Positions 19,373-31,081 of a DNA stretch of 64,000 nucleotides are shown here, piece after piece. A model generated the notes under the pieces. That model was not told the origin of the DNA and made no database searches. It saw only the letters and a program-made list of their open reading frames with translations. Both the position numbers and the translations under genes were made by a program. Numbering within the stretch: position 1 is the first letter of the stretch; each line of letters starts with the position of its first letter. Origin of the DNA: Unio delphinus (Eukaryota > Mollusca > Bivalvia > Unionida > Unionidae); NCBI GenBank assembly GCA_029339505.1, contig JAQISU010000096.1:6769001-6833000 (forward strand), read 5' to 3'.

Positions 19373-20794
19373 GACAACTTTATTTGCAATATTAAGTATA
19401 TAAATTTAGCAGAAACATAAATTTTCAGTTATATGTGGTGCACTTATTATGCATTGTTATTATAAACAAATGTATTGGATGGTTATGTATTTCATTACAG
19501 CACACTAATGATCATATGACACCAAACAAAATCAGACTTACAATTACATATTAATTATTATAACAATCCTTGATTGCAAAAGAAGATTTTTAAAGATAAT
19601 CCCTTGCAACTGACTGCAAACATGATGTACTTCTAATTGCATCTGAATTCATTTATGCTTGTTCTATGTACTATCATGGCATTATAACAAGTTAAGAAAA
19701 ATCAGTGAAAAAAAGATGACAACAAAAGTGGAATGTTATTAACATTAAGAAATTATTCATAAGCTATGTTGGATAATATCCCATGTGAGGATACAAAGTT
19801 GTTTGTAAAAAGAACAAAATAGTGTGTAACTAATGACATTGAATTTTGTATGAAGATCAGTTGATCACACTTCATGCATGATGGATGCAATGGTGATAGT
19901 TATAAACTTCATACTCTTCTTAATCTACTAATTCCCAGTGTTACAACCTGTGAGTTATGGGTGGCTTTTGCAGAGAAGACATACCAAACTTATTGGTTTG
20001 CACCACGTTATATTACATAGAATGTATTGATGTATCTGAGACTGACTGTCAACCAAATATGTATTTTTTATTTACAGGTTCATGTAATAGATAGTTTACA
20101 TTAGGTTCTTTAGCATAGAAGGTGCTGATTTGCTTTTGAATTCAATACAGTCCAAATCCACTATAATATATGGGATTATACAGCCATGATATGTTTATTT
20201 GTCAATGAAATAATGTCCAGGAAGTCTGGAATGGAAAGTGGATCACATGGCCTGACATTCTTTTAACATGTACTTCTAATCAGTTTGCCATATCAAAATG
20301 GAGTTTCCATTATATGAATTTTTATGATATATAAATAAAAATAATCACTAATCCAAAAAGGTCAAAATGGCTATCTTCTACATCTTATGATCAATCCTTC
20401 GAATCAATATGGGATTTTCATCAAAGACTTTTCTTAAATTCTAGTTTGTTTCTAACAGAATGATGTGTCAATGAATTATGAGCAGTCCACTTGTTAGTCA
20501 CCAGTTCATATAGGAAGTCTTGAATGTGCTGATATGCCATTCAAATTCTATGCATTTTTCATCGTCTGGTAGTTTCAGTGTTATATAGCCCTGAGTGTGC
20601 TGAAACATAAAATCGACTTAAAATGGTAATATAATATGTACATGTAGACATATACATACTGTACATGAGTACATGCAAATTATTTTATGATTCATTGTTA
20701 GTATTTGTATCCTGCATTTCTATATATATATATATATATATGAGCAGATAACTTTAAACCATTCTTATGTAGTAATGTAGCAATTTTTTGTAAA
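19373..20794. other. No gene recognised between the convergent transposon genes
   Basis: AT-rich, with a short TA array at 20722-20741. On the minus strand near 20500-20602 a candidate exon follows tttcag and encodes TLKLPDDEKCIEFEWHISTF and KTSYMNW before a stop; it could be a last exon of the helicase gene, but I do not recognise it. Confidence 0.35.
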
Positions 20795-21518
20795 TTAGGT
20801 CAGAGAGCCTTGAATCCTGTAACATTTTACTGAATTTCCTGCACATCCACATCTGTACATACAGTTAACACAACACATGCAAGCTTTACATTCACAGCAA
20901 TCACAATCCTCTTGACTACACATTCTGGACAATGGTAAAGATGATTGGTCCATGTTGGAGAGAAGGAATTGTTACAGCACAAAACTTCTCAGACAGTCAG
21001 ATGTGTTACAAAGCTTCTTCATATATTCATCTGAACAGCGGCTAAGAGACCTAGGAAATATGTAACTTAAAAGTTGTTTATGCCCATCCCAAGAACATCT
21101 TCCAACTTCTTGCCAATATGACATAACTGAATTTTCAACCCCCCAATGTACTACAACATCTATATCCTCAACCTGAATTCCTATACAAAAGGCAACGGTA
21201 GATATAAGAACTCGGACGCAGTTTCACAAAATCTTCCAGAATTCTAGCCACTGATACCTTATCCGTTCTGCTGTGGAACATCTCAACTAGATGATTATCG
21301 ATTATTGGAAGCTGGCTGTTTATCTTTGTATGCATTCTCTGCCAAGTCTTCCATGAGCCACATAAAAATGTTCTGGCAATCCCTCATGCTTTGGCAATAG
21401 ACAACTATCTTCCGGGACTTCTTGTTCCTGGACATGACATGCTGTGGCAACCATGCAAGCACTTTGTCATACTTCTCTGTGCACTTCTCCATATGTACAT
21501 GTATGTAGATATTAGTGT
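20795..21518 (-). pseudogene. Helicase last segment: motifs IV-VI and Cys-rich C-terminus
   Basis: After an acceptor (cttccag) it encodes TNIYIHVHMEKC, SRKIVVYCQSMRDCQN, then past a 7-bp tandem duplication (21293-21306) NHLVEMFHSRTDKV, then in a third frame LISTVAFCIGIQVEDIDVVV, HWG and YWQEVGRCSWDGHKQ. CNTSDCLRSFVL is followed by TAA (20972-20974) and then, still in frame, a Cys-rich tail (CDCCECKACMCCVNC and CGCAG) ending at TAA 20795. The Cys-rich end probably corresponds to the RecQ zinc-binding region or a family-specific tail. The arginine finger region of motif VI (GRxGR) is altered. Confidence 0.75.
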
Positions 21519-22322
21519 CTGGAAGAGAAACACTTTTTTAATACTAGTGTTATGTTGCACAAGAAACAATTACAAGTCAGGACATTTTGTTTCATCTTAC
21601 AGTTACTTTATTCACTAATTTGTTTGTGTCTGTTTAAATGCAACATATTTATCTGACAGAAAGCCCATGCTCACTGTTTATAATTTGTTGGAATTCACCA
21701 AAAGAAAACTAAACACTGCATTGCAAACAATGCAGTCACTTTAAGCAGACAGCAGAAGTTTGGCTTGATAAGAGAGGTGGCAAGTTTAGAGAGGTAAAAT
21801 ATGTATGTAGAATGAAGAGAATGAAATTTGTACCTTTCATGAATATAAGAGGTTTTCATCAGCAGAGAAGGGTTTGTGTATCACCACTATGGGAGTATGT
21901 GTTGAATATTATAGAAGTTGTCCTTTAACAACTTAAATTTCCCCTATTTGTTTCAAACAAAACTAAATAATGTGTTAACCCTATCTGTATTTCTACTCAA
22001 GTATCCCTTGATTCTTTTATCTTACACCTGTTAGTAGTTGTTTGTATTTGTATGTCAGTTCTTTATCAGTAAAAGTTTAATAGCATGAGCATAATGTAAT
22101 GAATATCCACAAACAATGTATACTTTTATTGTGGTGTTGGGGTTTAATTCAGGCAAATACAGCTAGAGACAGGTCTGTACAATAATTTGACATATTTCTT
22201 GAAATTGTAATGAACAGACAAAAAAAATACTTAAAATATAAGTGGAAGTGAATGGCCATATAATCAATGCCATCAGGTGCATGATAAACATAGAACAGAT
22301 GTTAAATAAAAGAATGAGGTAC

Positions 22323-22491
22323 CGGTCTGGAAGTCTGGCAAATGTGTGTCCCCAGTAGAAGTGGAAGCAAAGTCCTCAAATCCTTCTCCACTTTTTCTGT
22401 TGCTGTGGCAGTAAGGAGAAGAGATGGAATGTGTTGGAAATGAGTCACCAGCTCAGCCACTTTTCTATACTCCGGTCTAAACTCATGTCCA
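22323..22491 (-). pseudogene. Helicase exon with motif III
   Basis: Bounded by ttccttaatag and a GT at 22321-22322. It encodes GHEFRPEYRKVAELVTHF and PSLLLTATATEKVEKDLRTL: the GHDFRPxY and LTATAT signatures of RecQ family helicases. Open throughout. Confidence 0.8.
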
Positions 22492-22869
22492 CTATTAAGG
22501 AATAATTAAACTTGCTATAAGAATGATTGTACTGAACTTGAAGTAAAATGACCCAAGGCACTAAGAGCTACATGCAATTTTTGTATGATTCAGATTCATA
22601 CGTAGTATTCGGTTACTGCATTATTATTTTCATAAATGATCTATATTATTTAATTTGAAATACACACACCAAAGTCTTTGAATAACAGAATTTTACTTCA
22701 TAAAAACATGTATTTCATTCCTATAAAAGAAAGATTGACTCTGTGCCAGATGTTACAGAGTATTACATTATGTTGTATAATAAATTTTAGTATAAAGAAT
22801 ATAATAATCACCATTGTGAAATGCAATGAGTCTTATCAAAAGCAAGGAGACAGCGGTGACCACAAAGAT

Positions 22870-22946
22870 TCTTGATGTACAATCTGTAACCATTCCTTCT
22901 CCATGATAGCCTCTGGACTGGCCAGAATAACATCTACATTTCCATC
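22870..22946 (-). pseudogene. Helicase exon fragment before the DEAH box
   Basis: Encodes DGNVDVILASPEAIMEKEWL, which matches the segment preceding motif II in RecQ-like proteins (xxxISPExL). A TAA lies just upstream after the nearest acceptor (ctacag), and the expected DEAH box does not follow in frame. The exon borders are uncertain. Confidence 0.55.
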
Positions 22947-23411
22947 TTTTTTTTATAGCTGTAGAAATGTGACATTTTATTACTATCCTTTTCCTACATT
23001 AACAGTAAAATTTATTTCTTCTAAATCTTGTCTTTGTAAAAGAATATAAAAATTTAAAGCAGGTGATGTTTGAGATAAATAAAGATCTGAATGAAGAAAC
23101 TACTTCTTGCAATGAAATAACTAAAGGTTTCTTGTATAAAGATAGTCTAGCATTAGTGTATGAGCATAATATCCCATACTAAATCTAACAGTTAATTTAT
23201 TTCAATAATTTTTTTGTAATACCTTGATTGGTATGTAATAACGACAAGAACAGAAATCAACATCACCATAAATCTCTTAGTATATTAAATACTTTGTCAC
23301 TTTGTGGAAAGTTATGAATTAGTTTGCATAACTTTTTGTGCCAAATTTTAATAAATTATTTTCTTTTACACATAGTGTATTATATATGCATGTCTGTCAA
23401 TGGAAAATTAC

Positions 23412-23547
23412 CTTGAATGGATTCCTTTGGCATGTCTTTTATAATGCATTGGGCTTTGATGCTGTGTGTCTTCATTATTGTCTGCTGGTCTAACATCAAA
23501 GCCTGCAGTGGTGACATAACCAGCACTGTTTGGCACTTACCGGTTAG
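23412..23547 (-). pseudogene. Helicase exon with motif Ia
   Basis: 136-bp exon bounded by ttgattttcag and CAAG|gtaatt. It encodes QTVLVMSPLQALMLDQ, the motif Ia region (usually VxVVSPLxxLMxDQ). Fully open with clean splice sites. Confidence 0.75.
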
Positions 23548-24158
23548 CTGAAAATCAAAAGAACAGAAAACTATTATTTCATGCATTTTTAAAAATATAT
23601 TGTCTGAATTGCACTTTATAATGTTTTATACAATGTCATATTTAATATTTTTGGCTTCCATGCACCAGTAATAGCCTTGTTACAATGACAGTATACAGAA
23701 ACTGTTATGTCATCTTTATATGTTGCCAATGTGTTCTTACAGAATGCACATTTCATTATTTAAGTTTTCTAGACAAAAACAAGTACTTGAATAATTTAGC
23801 ATATTCTGAAATGTCTAGCATTAATAAGAATAAAACAAAATATCACTTTCACTTAACACTGCTATGAAGACTGATAAGGAATTTTCATGCATTTGTGTGG
23901 TAATTATGTTTTATAAATGTAAACAGGCATTCATACTTTAAATGAATCAAAACATCCCATATTAGGTGAACATGATCAATCAGTAAGATTCTGTCTTACA
24001 TGTTATAAATTAGTGTATCCATCCAACACTTTCTAATGAAAATTGGCGAAGATTTAAATATCAAAACAAAAACAAAAAAACTACAAAAGAAATTATTATA
24101 ACATCATAATATTCATATTAATCCTAATAATCCAAAAAATGATAATATCATACTTTCG

Positions 24159-24190
<32 letters not shown>

Positions 24191-24551
24191 TTTATCAACG
24201 ACTCCTGCTACATAAGACTTTAGAAATTAGATCATCAGAAATCTTGTTACATACGTTTCATGATCACCCTTAAATCCTCTTGTTTGAATACTGTGCAGTA
24301 TATAATTATATAACTTATATCCGTAAAAAGCAATAATTATTACTTTTATGTATATTACTTCTTATAAATACAATGTTCTTTTGGTACCACATGATGTATG
24401 GATATGTATCTTGGGCCAGTCACCTAAATTAAAAATAAATATTATTATTATCACCAACAAAACTTGCCCAATCAGTATTCTCACATACAAATAACTCCCG
24501 CCTCAATAAAGAGCAATATCATTTTATCAACATTTCTTAAATTTACGTTAC

Positions 24552-24742
24552 TTTTTTCTTGATGATAGGGAAAAGAGTATATATCAGGTTTTTCCCGAAG
24601 CCGGTCGGTAAAAAAGCAATAACGTGCTTTCCCTCAACTAATTTTAACAGTGCTTCTTGTTGTTCCACCTTTAATCTCGCGTCATAGCAATCAATTCGTC
24701 CATCATATTTTGGCGCTTTCCAGCATAACAACCAAGTCACAT
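24552..24742 (-). pseudogene. Helicase exon with Walker A motif
   Basis: The open frame starts further upstream (24833), but the part above 24742 is shared with the subterminal repeat at 27995. The helicase-specific part encodes DARLKVEQQEALLKLVEG and AFLPTGFGKNLIYTLF and ends at a GT (aaaaaa|gtaacg). Thr/Ser after the P-loop Lys is replaced by Asn, which would impair nucleotide binding. Confidence 0.75.
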
Positions 24743-25194
24743 GGCCATACACCACAATTAATTTTACTATATGTTCTCTACATATATTTCTCAGCACTGA
24801 CCTTTCCACGGTGTGACAATCAATACAAATCATATGAAAATCTAAAATACCCCCAAAGATGACTTCACGGTGAAATTCTTGTCAAGGGTTCACTGGCATT
24901 TTTTTGAGTGGCTGCACTGTAAACAGAGCAGCATGTACACAGAACACGGATTTCACTTCCAGATCATCACTAAGGCCTAATTACATGGTGTGCACTGTCG
25001 CCAAAATACATACAGACAACCACTCTCAGAGCTCCTATTCTCAAGAATAAACAATTAACTTTAAATCCATACCAAAGATGCATCAATATAACTCTTCCAT
25101 TACCACCAAAAGGAGAGAGGAAAAAATGTTCTAAAAATAGACTAGAACTACATTTCGTGGGTACTGAACTGGAAGTATTAATTGTGAGGTGATT
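24743..25194. repeat. Subterminal repeat, inner copy
   Basis: Direct repeat of 27995-28436, starting ggccatacaccacaattaat and ending aattgtgaggtgatt. It abuts the first helicase exon, so it may be the original 5' flank of the helicase gene. Confidence 0.85.
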
Positions 25195-27994
25195 ACTGAC
25201 AGGCCCAACTTTTTGGGGCAAATTTTAGTAAAACTTTTATATTTGAATGCCACACCTATTTGAACTTTATACATGAAGTCTTTTTGAATTTCCCTGCATA
25301 CAAGACATGTGACACCTGCTGGAAAGTGTAGTGCTGGTGTTCCACAGGGTGCACATGCTGATCCATGTGCTCTTGAGAAACCAAAACTAAATTTGCTACA
25401 TCTTCCTTAATTATAGGACTTTTTCAATGCTGTAAAAACCTAATTGTACTACAAGATAAGGCCTGTCTGAAAATATGTTTAAAGTTTATACATTTTGATC
25501 AATTAAAATTTTAATGGAAATTTAAATAAACATTTAAATTTATAAACTAAATTTTATTGAAAAATTAAATTTTCATAAAAGTTTGAAAACAGATTTTGAC
25601 AAAGTTTAGACAGAAAAGTTGATCAATCAATGGTATTTAAAATAAATGGTGGTTTGGATCTGTGTAACTGAGAACATTTTTCTCAGGGGTAGTGAAGTAG
25701 CATGACTCAGTGATTTTGGCAACAAACCGCAATATGCCTGTCTATGTGCATATAGGTGTACACACTAAAGAAGCAACAACAGGTGCTATGTTCCATATTT
25801 ATTGTGTCAGGTATTTAGGCAGTTATTTGTATAACTAATAGTATAGTGCACTCAGATTTAAACATGTGATGGGACCACTTCCATGTTTTATAGGAAAATT
25901 GCATTACATTTCAGTGTCGATAACTACAAAAAGCGACAATAAGATAGGAAAATACAGTTTCTAGGCAGGCTTTACCTTACTGAACAATGGTGCTAATCTC
26001 TCTCATGAAGATCTAAGCCATGTCCTTGAGGTGCTATATATTAGTGTGGTGATATCATGATCACTTATGGCAGTACACTACATATGTCCTTATGAAATCT
26101 TGCTATCACCACCAGACTACTGGAGAGCTTCCAAGCTGATCCACCACTAACACTTTGTTCCAGATACCAGCCTAAACCTGAAAAGATATAAAATGTTTCA
26201 TTTATATCTAGAAAACAGTAAGATGTATGCAAATGAAGTTAAAATGTGTTAGATATAGTGATTTCCAAATAACATTCAGGCTGCAAGCATAGGAAAGAAA
26301 TATTAAACTTGACAGAGTGACACTCAGAAATGTGAAGTAATAGTCATGTATTAAAGTAATAAATTCATCCTAAAAGTATATGAAGTTTCTATAAGCATAT
26401 CTGGTCATTTACAGGTTAAATAACTAATCAGGTAGACTATGCATCACAAACTTTAAGGAAATGCTGGGACAGTGAGGTTTGATCATTGGTGGAAACATTA
26501 GTACATGCCAGTATACAGGAAAGTCAAGCGACAATGTAGTAAAAAAGAATATATTACTATAAGCAATCTTATTCATGAGGGAAATAATAATTCTGGATAT
26601 TGCAAGAGAATACAGCCAAATGTGGCCACACATATCAACTACAGGTACCAATACATCCTACATCATAAACTAAATGTGAAATTCTGATCCCCAAAGCTTG
26701 TGAACAAGAACGGAAATTTGCATATGTGGGACATATACAATGTAATTGTTATGATCAAATGTGCAAAAATAATTCAAATGATCTGTTTGAACATTTAAAG
26801 TGTATTTTAAGGGTGTTTTATACCAATTATTAACCTCAATGGTTCAATAGAATCAGATATCAGCTGATATTACAATACTGCACTCTGTCCAAGTACTGAA
26901 TTGAAATATGTTACCATACATGGGCATACTAATGAAGAAAATAACATTTTTGGATACTTTTAGTGCACACAGCCAGAAATGTGTCTTACAGATTCACTGT
27001 AGGTACAATGTCAGCCTATATGATATACTGAATGTGAACTTTGGATCCCAAACATTCTAAAATATGTGAATATTTGTTCATGTGGGATATGTAACCATGC
27101 TAAGATCAGTTGTACACAGTTAAACTCTAAATATCTGTTTGAATGTATCTTCTGCAATCTTTAGAGTGTCATTTAACAAATATTATTAGTAATTAACAAT
27201 GTATAAATTAAGATGGATCATTAGAATTCACATAACATCATACAGGCCACAATGCCGCACTTCACTAATCAATATCTTAACCAAATTGAACAATAAAATT
27301 GAATGCATTTTGTGTTCAACTTACATCATTTTCCTGTTTTCTTACATCCAAGAATAAGTATACATGTGGAAAGTATATTTTATCCCTTCAGCCTGCATTT
27401 CATTCTCAGAAGGTTTAAACTGATTTAGTAGAGAACTTGAGTAGGTTCTAGTATAAAGTTTTCATCACTATCCTCTCACTAAACACCCCGCAACTATATT
27501 TGTTAACAATTACCAAAGGCTGCATAAGCAGATATGTGTTACTCAGGAAGTCACCCAATCATAAGCACATAAATTAACTGATTGGACCCCTAATAAATAG
27601 TTTGAATGATCAATACAAAATAGAATTTGTCTTTCATATATTTTAAATGTATGTCTCATTTTGACTTACAAAGATATTTTCTCTGATAAAATTTGACAAA
27701 TATCAATCATTGTAGCTTGTATATGGTGTAGGAGTATAAACATGCTGATATCATATGATATAATTTCCAAAAATATTATCTATGTGCATTTTAAGGGGCA
27801 AATTTTAATTTTTTAATTTAAAAAAAAAACGTTATTAAAATTTTAAAAATTAAAATCAATTTTTAATTTCTAATGTCATTTTTCTATTTTAAATGTTAAT
27901 ATATATATATAACACCTTCAAATTTCATGTGTTTATCATTAAAAATAATAACATTTCTATAGCAATTTAAAGTTTAATAATAACTGCCTGTACA
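25195..27994. other. Inner right part of the transposon; no gene recognised
   Basis: About 2.8 kb of AT-rich sequence between the two copies of the subterminal repeat. A minus-strand frame near 25200-25390 stays open (SACAPCGTPALHFPAG and TCLVCRE) and has spaced Cys residues but no family I recognise. The remainder shows nothing. Confidence 0.35.
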
Positions 27995-28436
27995 GGCCAT
28001 ACACCACAATTAATTTTACCATATGTTCTCTACATATATTTCTCAGCACTGACCTTTCCACAATGTGACAATCAATACAAATCATATGAAAATCTAAAAT
28101 ACCCCCAAAGATGACTTAACGGTGAAATTCTTGTCAAGTTTTCACTGGCATGTTTTTGAGTGGCTGCACTGTAAACAGAGCAGCATGTACACAGAACACT
28201 GATTTCACTTCCGGATCATCACTAAGGCCCATTACATGGTGTGCACTATCGCCAAAATACATACAGACAACCACTCTCGGAGCTCTCAAGAATAAACAAT
28301 TAACTTTAAATCCATACCAAAGATGCATCAATATAACTCTTCTATCACCACCAAAAGGAGAGAGAGGAAAAAATGTTCTAAAAATAGACTAGAACTACAA
28401 GGGTACTGAACTGGAAGTATTAATTGTGAGGTGATT
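27995..28436. repeat. Subterminal repeat, outer copy
   Basis: Direct repeat of 24743-25194 with small indels, lying immediately inside the right TIR. Confidence 0.85.
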
Positions 28437-28437
28437 C

Positions 28438-28782
28438 CACATGAGCAAGCGTACCGAGTGTTTCGAATGAACGAGCGGAAGTCGCATCGGATTGGTTGCT
28501 CTGTGTAATGGTGATCACGAAACTTAAATGTCAACAGTATTTTAGGGTTGTGTTATTCTGCTTGGATTTACAAGTTGTCAAACGTAGGATTTGATTCGGA
28601 AATATGCTGTGCATATCGCAAAAAAGAACCCATCAGCCGACGGGAGCTCAACAGCCGCGGAAAGTACCGGTAAGTGTGAAATTTGCACGGATAAGTAATT
28701 GCAGGTTTTAATGAATAGGTGAAATCAGCCCCTAACGCCAACATCAAAATCGTAACGGGTGAAGGGCTGATTTATCGGCCTA
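28438..28782 (-). repeat. Right terminal inverted repeat
   Basis: Reverse complement of 17210-17585, somewhat shorter because of internal deletions. The outer end reads GATTTATCGGCCTA on the + strand. Confidence 0.85.
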
Positions 28783-28791
28783 GAACGAGAT
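28783..28791. repeat. Right target-site duplication
   Basis: GAACGAGAT directly after the right TIR, 8 of 9 identical with the left flank GAGCGAGAT. Confidence 0.7.
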
Positions 28792-28989
28792 CACTTCAGC
28801 TACTGTGTCCAAATGTATTATTCCAGTTATTCTGCAATGCCTTTACCAGCAACCTCAGTTCAACTAGAACCATTTATCTAGCAATGAACAAGTTGCATGC
28901 CCTTACAGGCAAGTATATATATACATGTATATGCATGTATAATATTTACTTCCAAATTAATACCAATTGTATTCAATCTTTGAGTAAAT

Positions 28990-29620
28990 ATGGAATCCTA
29001 GGTTTTCCTTGAAATATATTCAGAATTTCAATTTTCGATCTTCATAACACATACTACGAACTACTAACATCTACTTTCCATGCCAACTTTGCTGGAACCA
29101 ATAGGGATCCAGAACTAGACCATCCCATCACAATGCTCAGGAAACTGGCACACTGCTCCACAAAATCATTAACTCTAAACCAAATAAAACGAACCAAGGA
29201 ACATAAGGAAGACCCGAGGTGTACGGGAATTTATATAAACAAGGCTACCACAGCCTCTATTAACAAGGAAAATTAACTAACTCCAAATAGAAGATTTCAA
29301 AGTATGTACAGACATTTTGACACAAAAAATAAAAATGGAAATCACAGGACACTTTTATTCCCATACATACAACCTCTCCATTCTACAACCACAAATAAAA
29401 AAAAAAATTGATCAACACTCGATGAGAACGACATTAGACAATATAGCAATTTGACTGCAACCAGATGGCATCATTGACCCTAAACTGATAACATGTAACA
29501 AAACGGCACTCGACCTCAAACTAAGAAACTGATACAATTCCCTATACACTACGGGAGTGAAACGACATGAAGACAACACAACCTTGACCTGCCCTACATG
29601 TACCCAAATTCCTCCCTAAG
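28990..29620 (+). pseudogene. Unrecognised degenerate coding sequence
   Basis: The + strand stays open for ~85 codons at 29020-29275 (includes HNTYYELLTSTFHANFAGTN and DPRCTGIYINKATTASINKE), continues past a stop (NRRFQSMYRHFD, then LLFPYIQPLHSTTTN), and resumes in another frame (LQPDGIIDPKLITCNKTALD, YNSLYTTGVKRHED, then LTCPTCTQ). The codon composition is less AT-rich than its surroundings. The closing CPTC suggests a zinc motif, as at the end of retroelement proteins. I do not recognise the family. Confidence 0.35.
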
Positions 29621-30487
29621 ATAGAAAGAAAGAAGGATAAAGAAAAACCACCACAACAACAATAACGGATTTCTCGAAAATAACAAAGTAGATATAAAAA
29701 TTGGAAAATATGCCACGGCATACAGAATAACTATGATAACACCACACAATATAAAACACAATCTATATATACAAACAATACAAATAAAACGATAAATAAA
29801 CACCATTTACTAGAAAAATACAAATAATGGAAAAATTAAATATAAATAAATATCAAAACAAATTTAATATAATGGAATTAAAAATAGAATAAAAAGACAA
29901 CTATATGAATATGATGTAGATAGAGCCGTCTGAACAATATCGCGTATAACACCACCACCACAACAACAAAAACAAATCACAACACCAGACAATACGACTC
30001 TGGCAAAGTCACTAAAACAGGAAGTAACCAATGAATAAGGAAAGGAAACCTACCCTGGGACAAGTGTACTAAGGAGGTGGAGTACAATCCTTGTTTGAAG
30101 CATATAGATAAAGGAAACCAAGTTGTTTGTGTCAGTCGCAGACAAAATCTCTGAATACGAACTATCAGCACAGATAGCAAGTAATTAAGCAAGGAAGTAC
30201 ACTCTATAAAGCATCTTTGGGATAAAGTAACTTGAAAAATATGATAAACGAAACAAAGAATAACCCTTGAAAACTTCATAATTCAACATAAAATGAAAAT
30301 AAAACTAAAATAAAAAATAAAATATAATAACAAAACACAATAACAAAATAAAAATAAAAAATAACATGGGGTGGACAGGGAAACCTACACCTAACATTTT
30401 ATAACTAACGCATACAAGGGTATCACCTCAAGTACCAAACCAGCTATATGTGCTGGTGAGGGACGAAGGGTGTCAACACGTCTAATT
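29621..30487. other. No feature recognised
   Basis: A-rich sequence with simple A/T/C-rich stretches. No credible gene. Confidence 0.4.
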
Positions 30488-30745
30488 TCGGATCATAACT
30501 TAAAATGTCTAAATTCAAATTTTCCTCAGTCTTGAATAATTTTATACAGGTAAAAACCCTCCATGAAAGTGATATGTTATTGGAATGACTACATTCGGAT
30601 TTTCCCAGATATAGATTTATATAATTTCGGAATTGTCCAGAATTTGATTTATACCTATTTCGGATTTGACAAATTTCGGAAATTGACTAGATTTTTGTCT
30701 GAAGGTTTTTCTTTAATATAGTTTCTGTAATTAGTGTTAGTACCA
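30488..30745. repeat. Second copy of the leader-like repeat of 12.2 kb
   Basis: Collinear with 12225-12480, including ttatacaggtaaaaaccctc and the cggatttg-containing degenerate units. No gypsy coding sequence follows here, so it is a solitary fragment. Confidence 0.7.
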
Positions 30746-31022
30746 GTCTCCTATTGGATTATTCTTTGATGTTATAAAAACAAACTTTATTTTATGAAAT
30801 CTTTATTTTATAAAGTCAAGTTCATAAAACATGGATGCTGAAATTGATGTCTTTTGAAGCATACATACAAAAAGGAATGTTTGATATATTAAATGTATAG
30901 TCCTAAAGTAAAATTATTATTGTGTATGTCAATATACTTGTTTTCATGTGAATATTCGAGAAAGAAAATTAGAGAGAAAAAAAACAATAAAAAGTAAAAA
31001 ATAATTATTTTTGCGTACTTAC

Positions 31023-31081
31023 TTGTCATATATAATACACAGTTCTTCATTCTCCTCTATAATCTCTTCTGTCGTTCTAGT
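31023..31081 (-). CDS. Candidate small exon of an unrecognised host gene
   Basis: A 59-bp segment encoding TRTTEEIIEENEELCIIYD, ending at a strong donor (GACAA|gtaagt); the acceptor (ataaaag) is weak. Only phase 0 is open. It would join in frame to the exon at 50758-50907, which ends in phase 0. The acidic, coiled-coil-like sequence does not identify a family. Confidence 0.3.

Larger units (their letters stand above)
20795..24833 (-). pseudogene. RecQ-like ATP-dependent DNA helicase, decayed multi-exon gene
   Basis: Five segments on the minus strand, in order, carry superfamily 2 RecQ helicase motifs: LKVEQQEALLKLVEG with Walker A LPTGFGKNLIY (motif I; the Lys is followed by Asn where Ser/Thr is expected), VLVMSPLQALMLDQQ (Ia), VDVILASPEAI (Ib/Ic), GHEFRPEYRK with LLLTATATEKV (III), KIVVYCQSMRDCQ (IV), LISTVAFCIGIQVEDIDVVV (V), and YWQEVGRCSWDG (VI; normally QExGRAGRD). 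The DEAH box is not found. Several introns have good GT/AG borders. A 7-bp tandem duplication, a 1-base shift and an in-frame TAA break the last segment. RecQ enzymes unwind DNA 3'-5'; as a transposon passenger it may have served transposition or repair. The ORF upstream of residue ~45 of the first segment is repeat-derived. Confidence 0.8.
17210..28782. mobile_element. ~11.6-kb TIR DNA transposon carrying a DUF6589-like transposase and a RecQ-like helicase
   Basis: Long inverted repeats (17210-17585 and 28438-28782) end TAGGCCGATAAATC and are exactly flanked by a 9-bp near-perfect duplication. Internally, the transposase-like gene runs + from just inside the left TIR (17709-19372) and the helicase runs - from near the right end (24833-20795), so the two genes converge, a usual layout for two-gene DNA transposons. 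Both genes are interrupted by frameshifts and stops, so this copy is not autonomous. Some Academ-type DNA transposons are, as I recall, helicase-bearing, but they make 3-4-bp duplications; 8-10-bp duplications with long TIRs are typical of Mutator-like elements. The superfamily is therefore left open. A ~450-bp subterminal sequence is duplicated at the right end. Confidence 0.75.

Noticed and set aside
28134..28534. Frames in the subterminal repeat at 24970-25221 and 28134-28534
   Set aside because: The two copies of the repeat differ by frame-breaking indels; no protein signature.
16805..29620. TIR transposon inserted in the middle of one LINE (left flank with IHIILEC, right flank with CPTC)
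   Set aside because: The order is reversed: the upstream CPTC part lies to the right and the downstream HxxxC part to the left, so they are not two halves of one interrupted gene.
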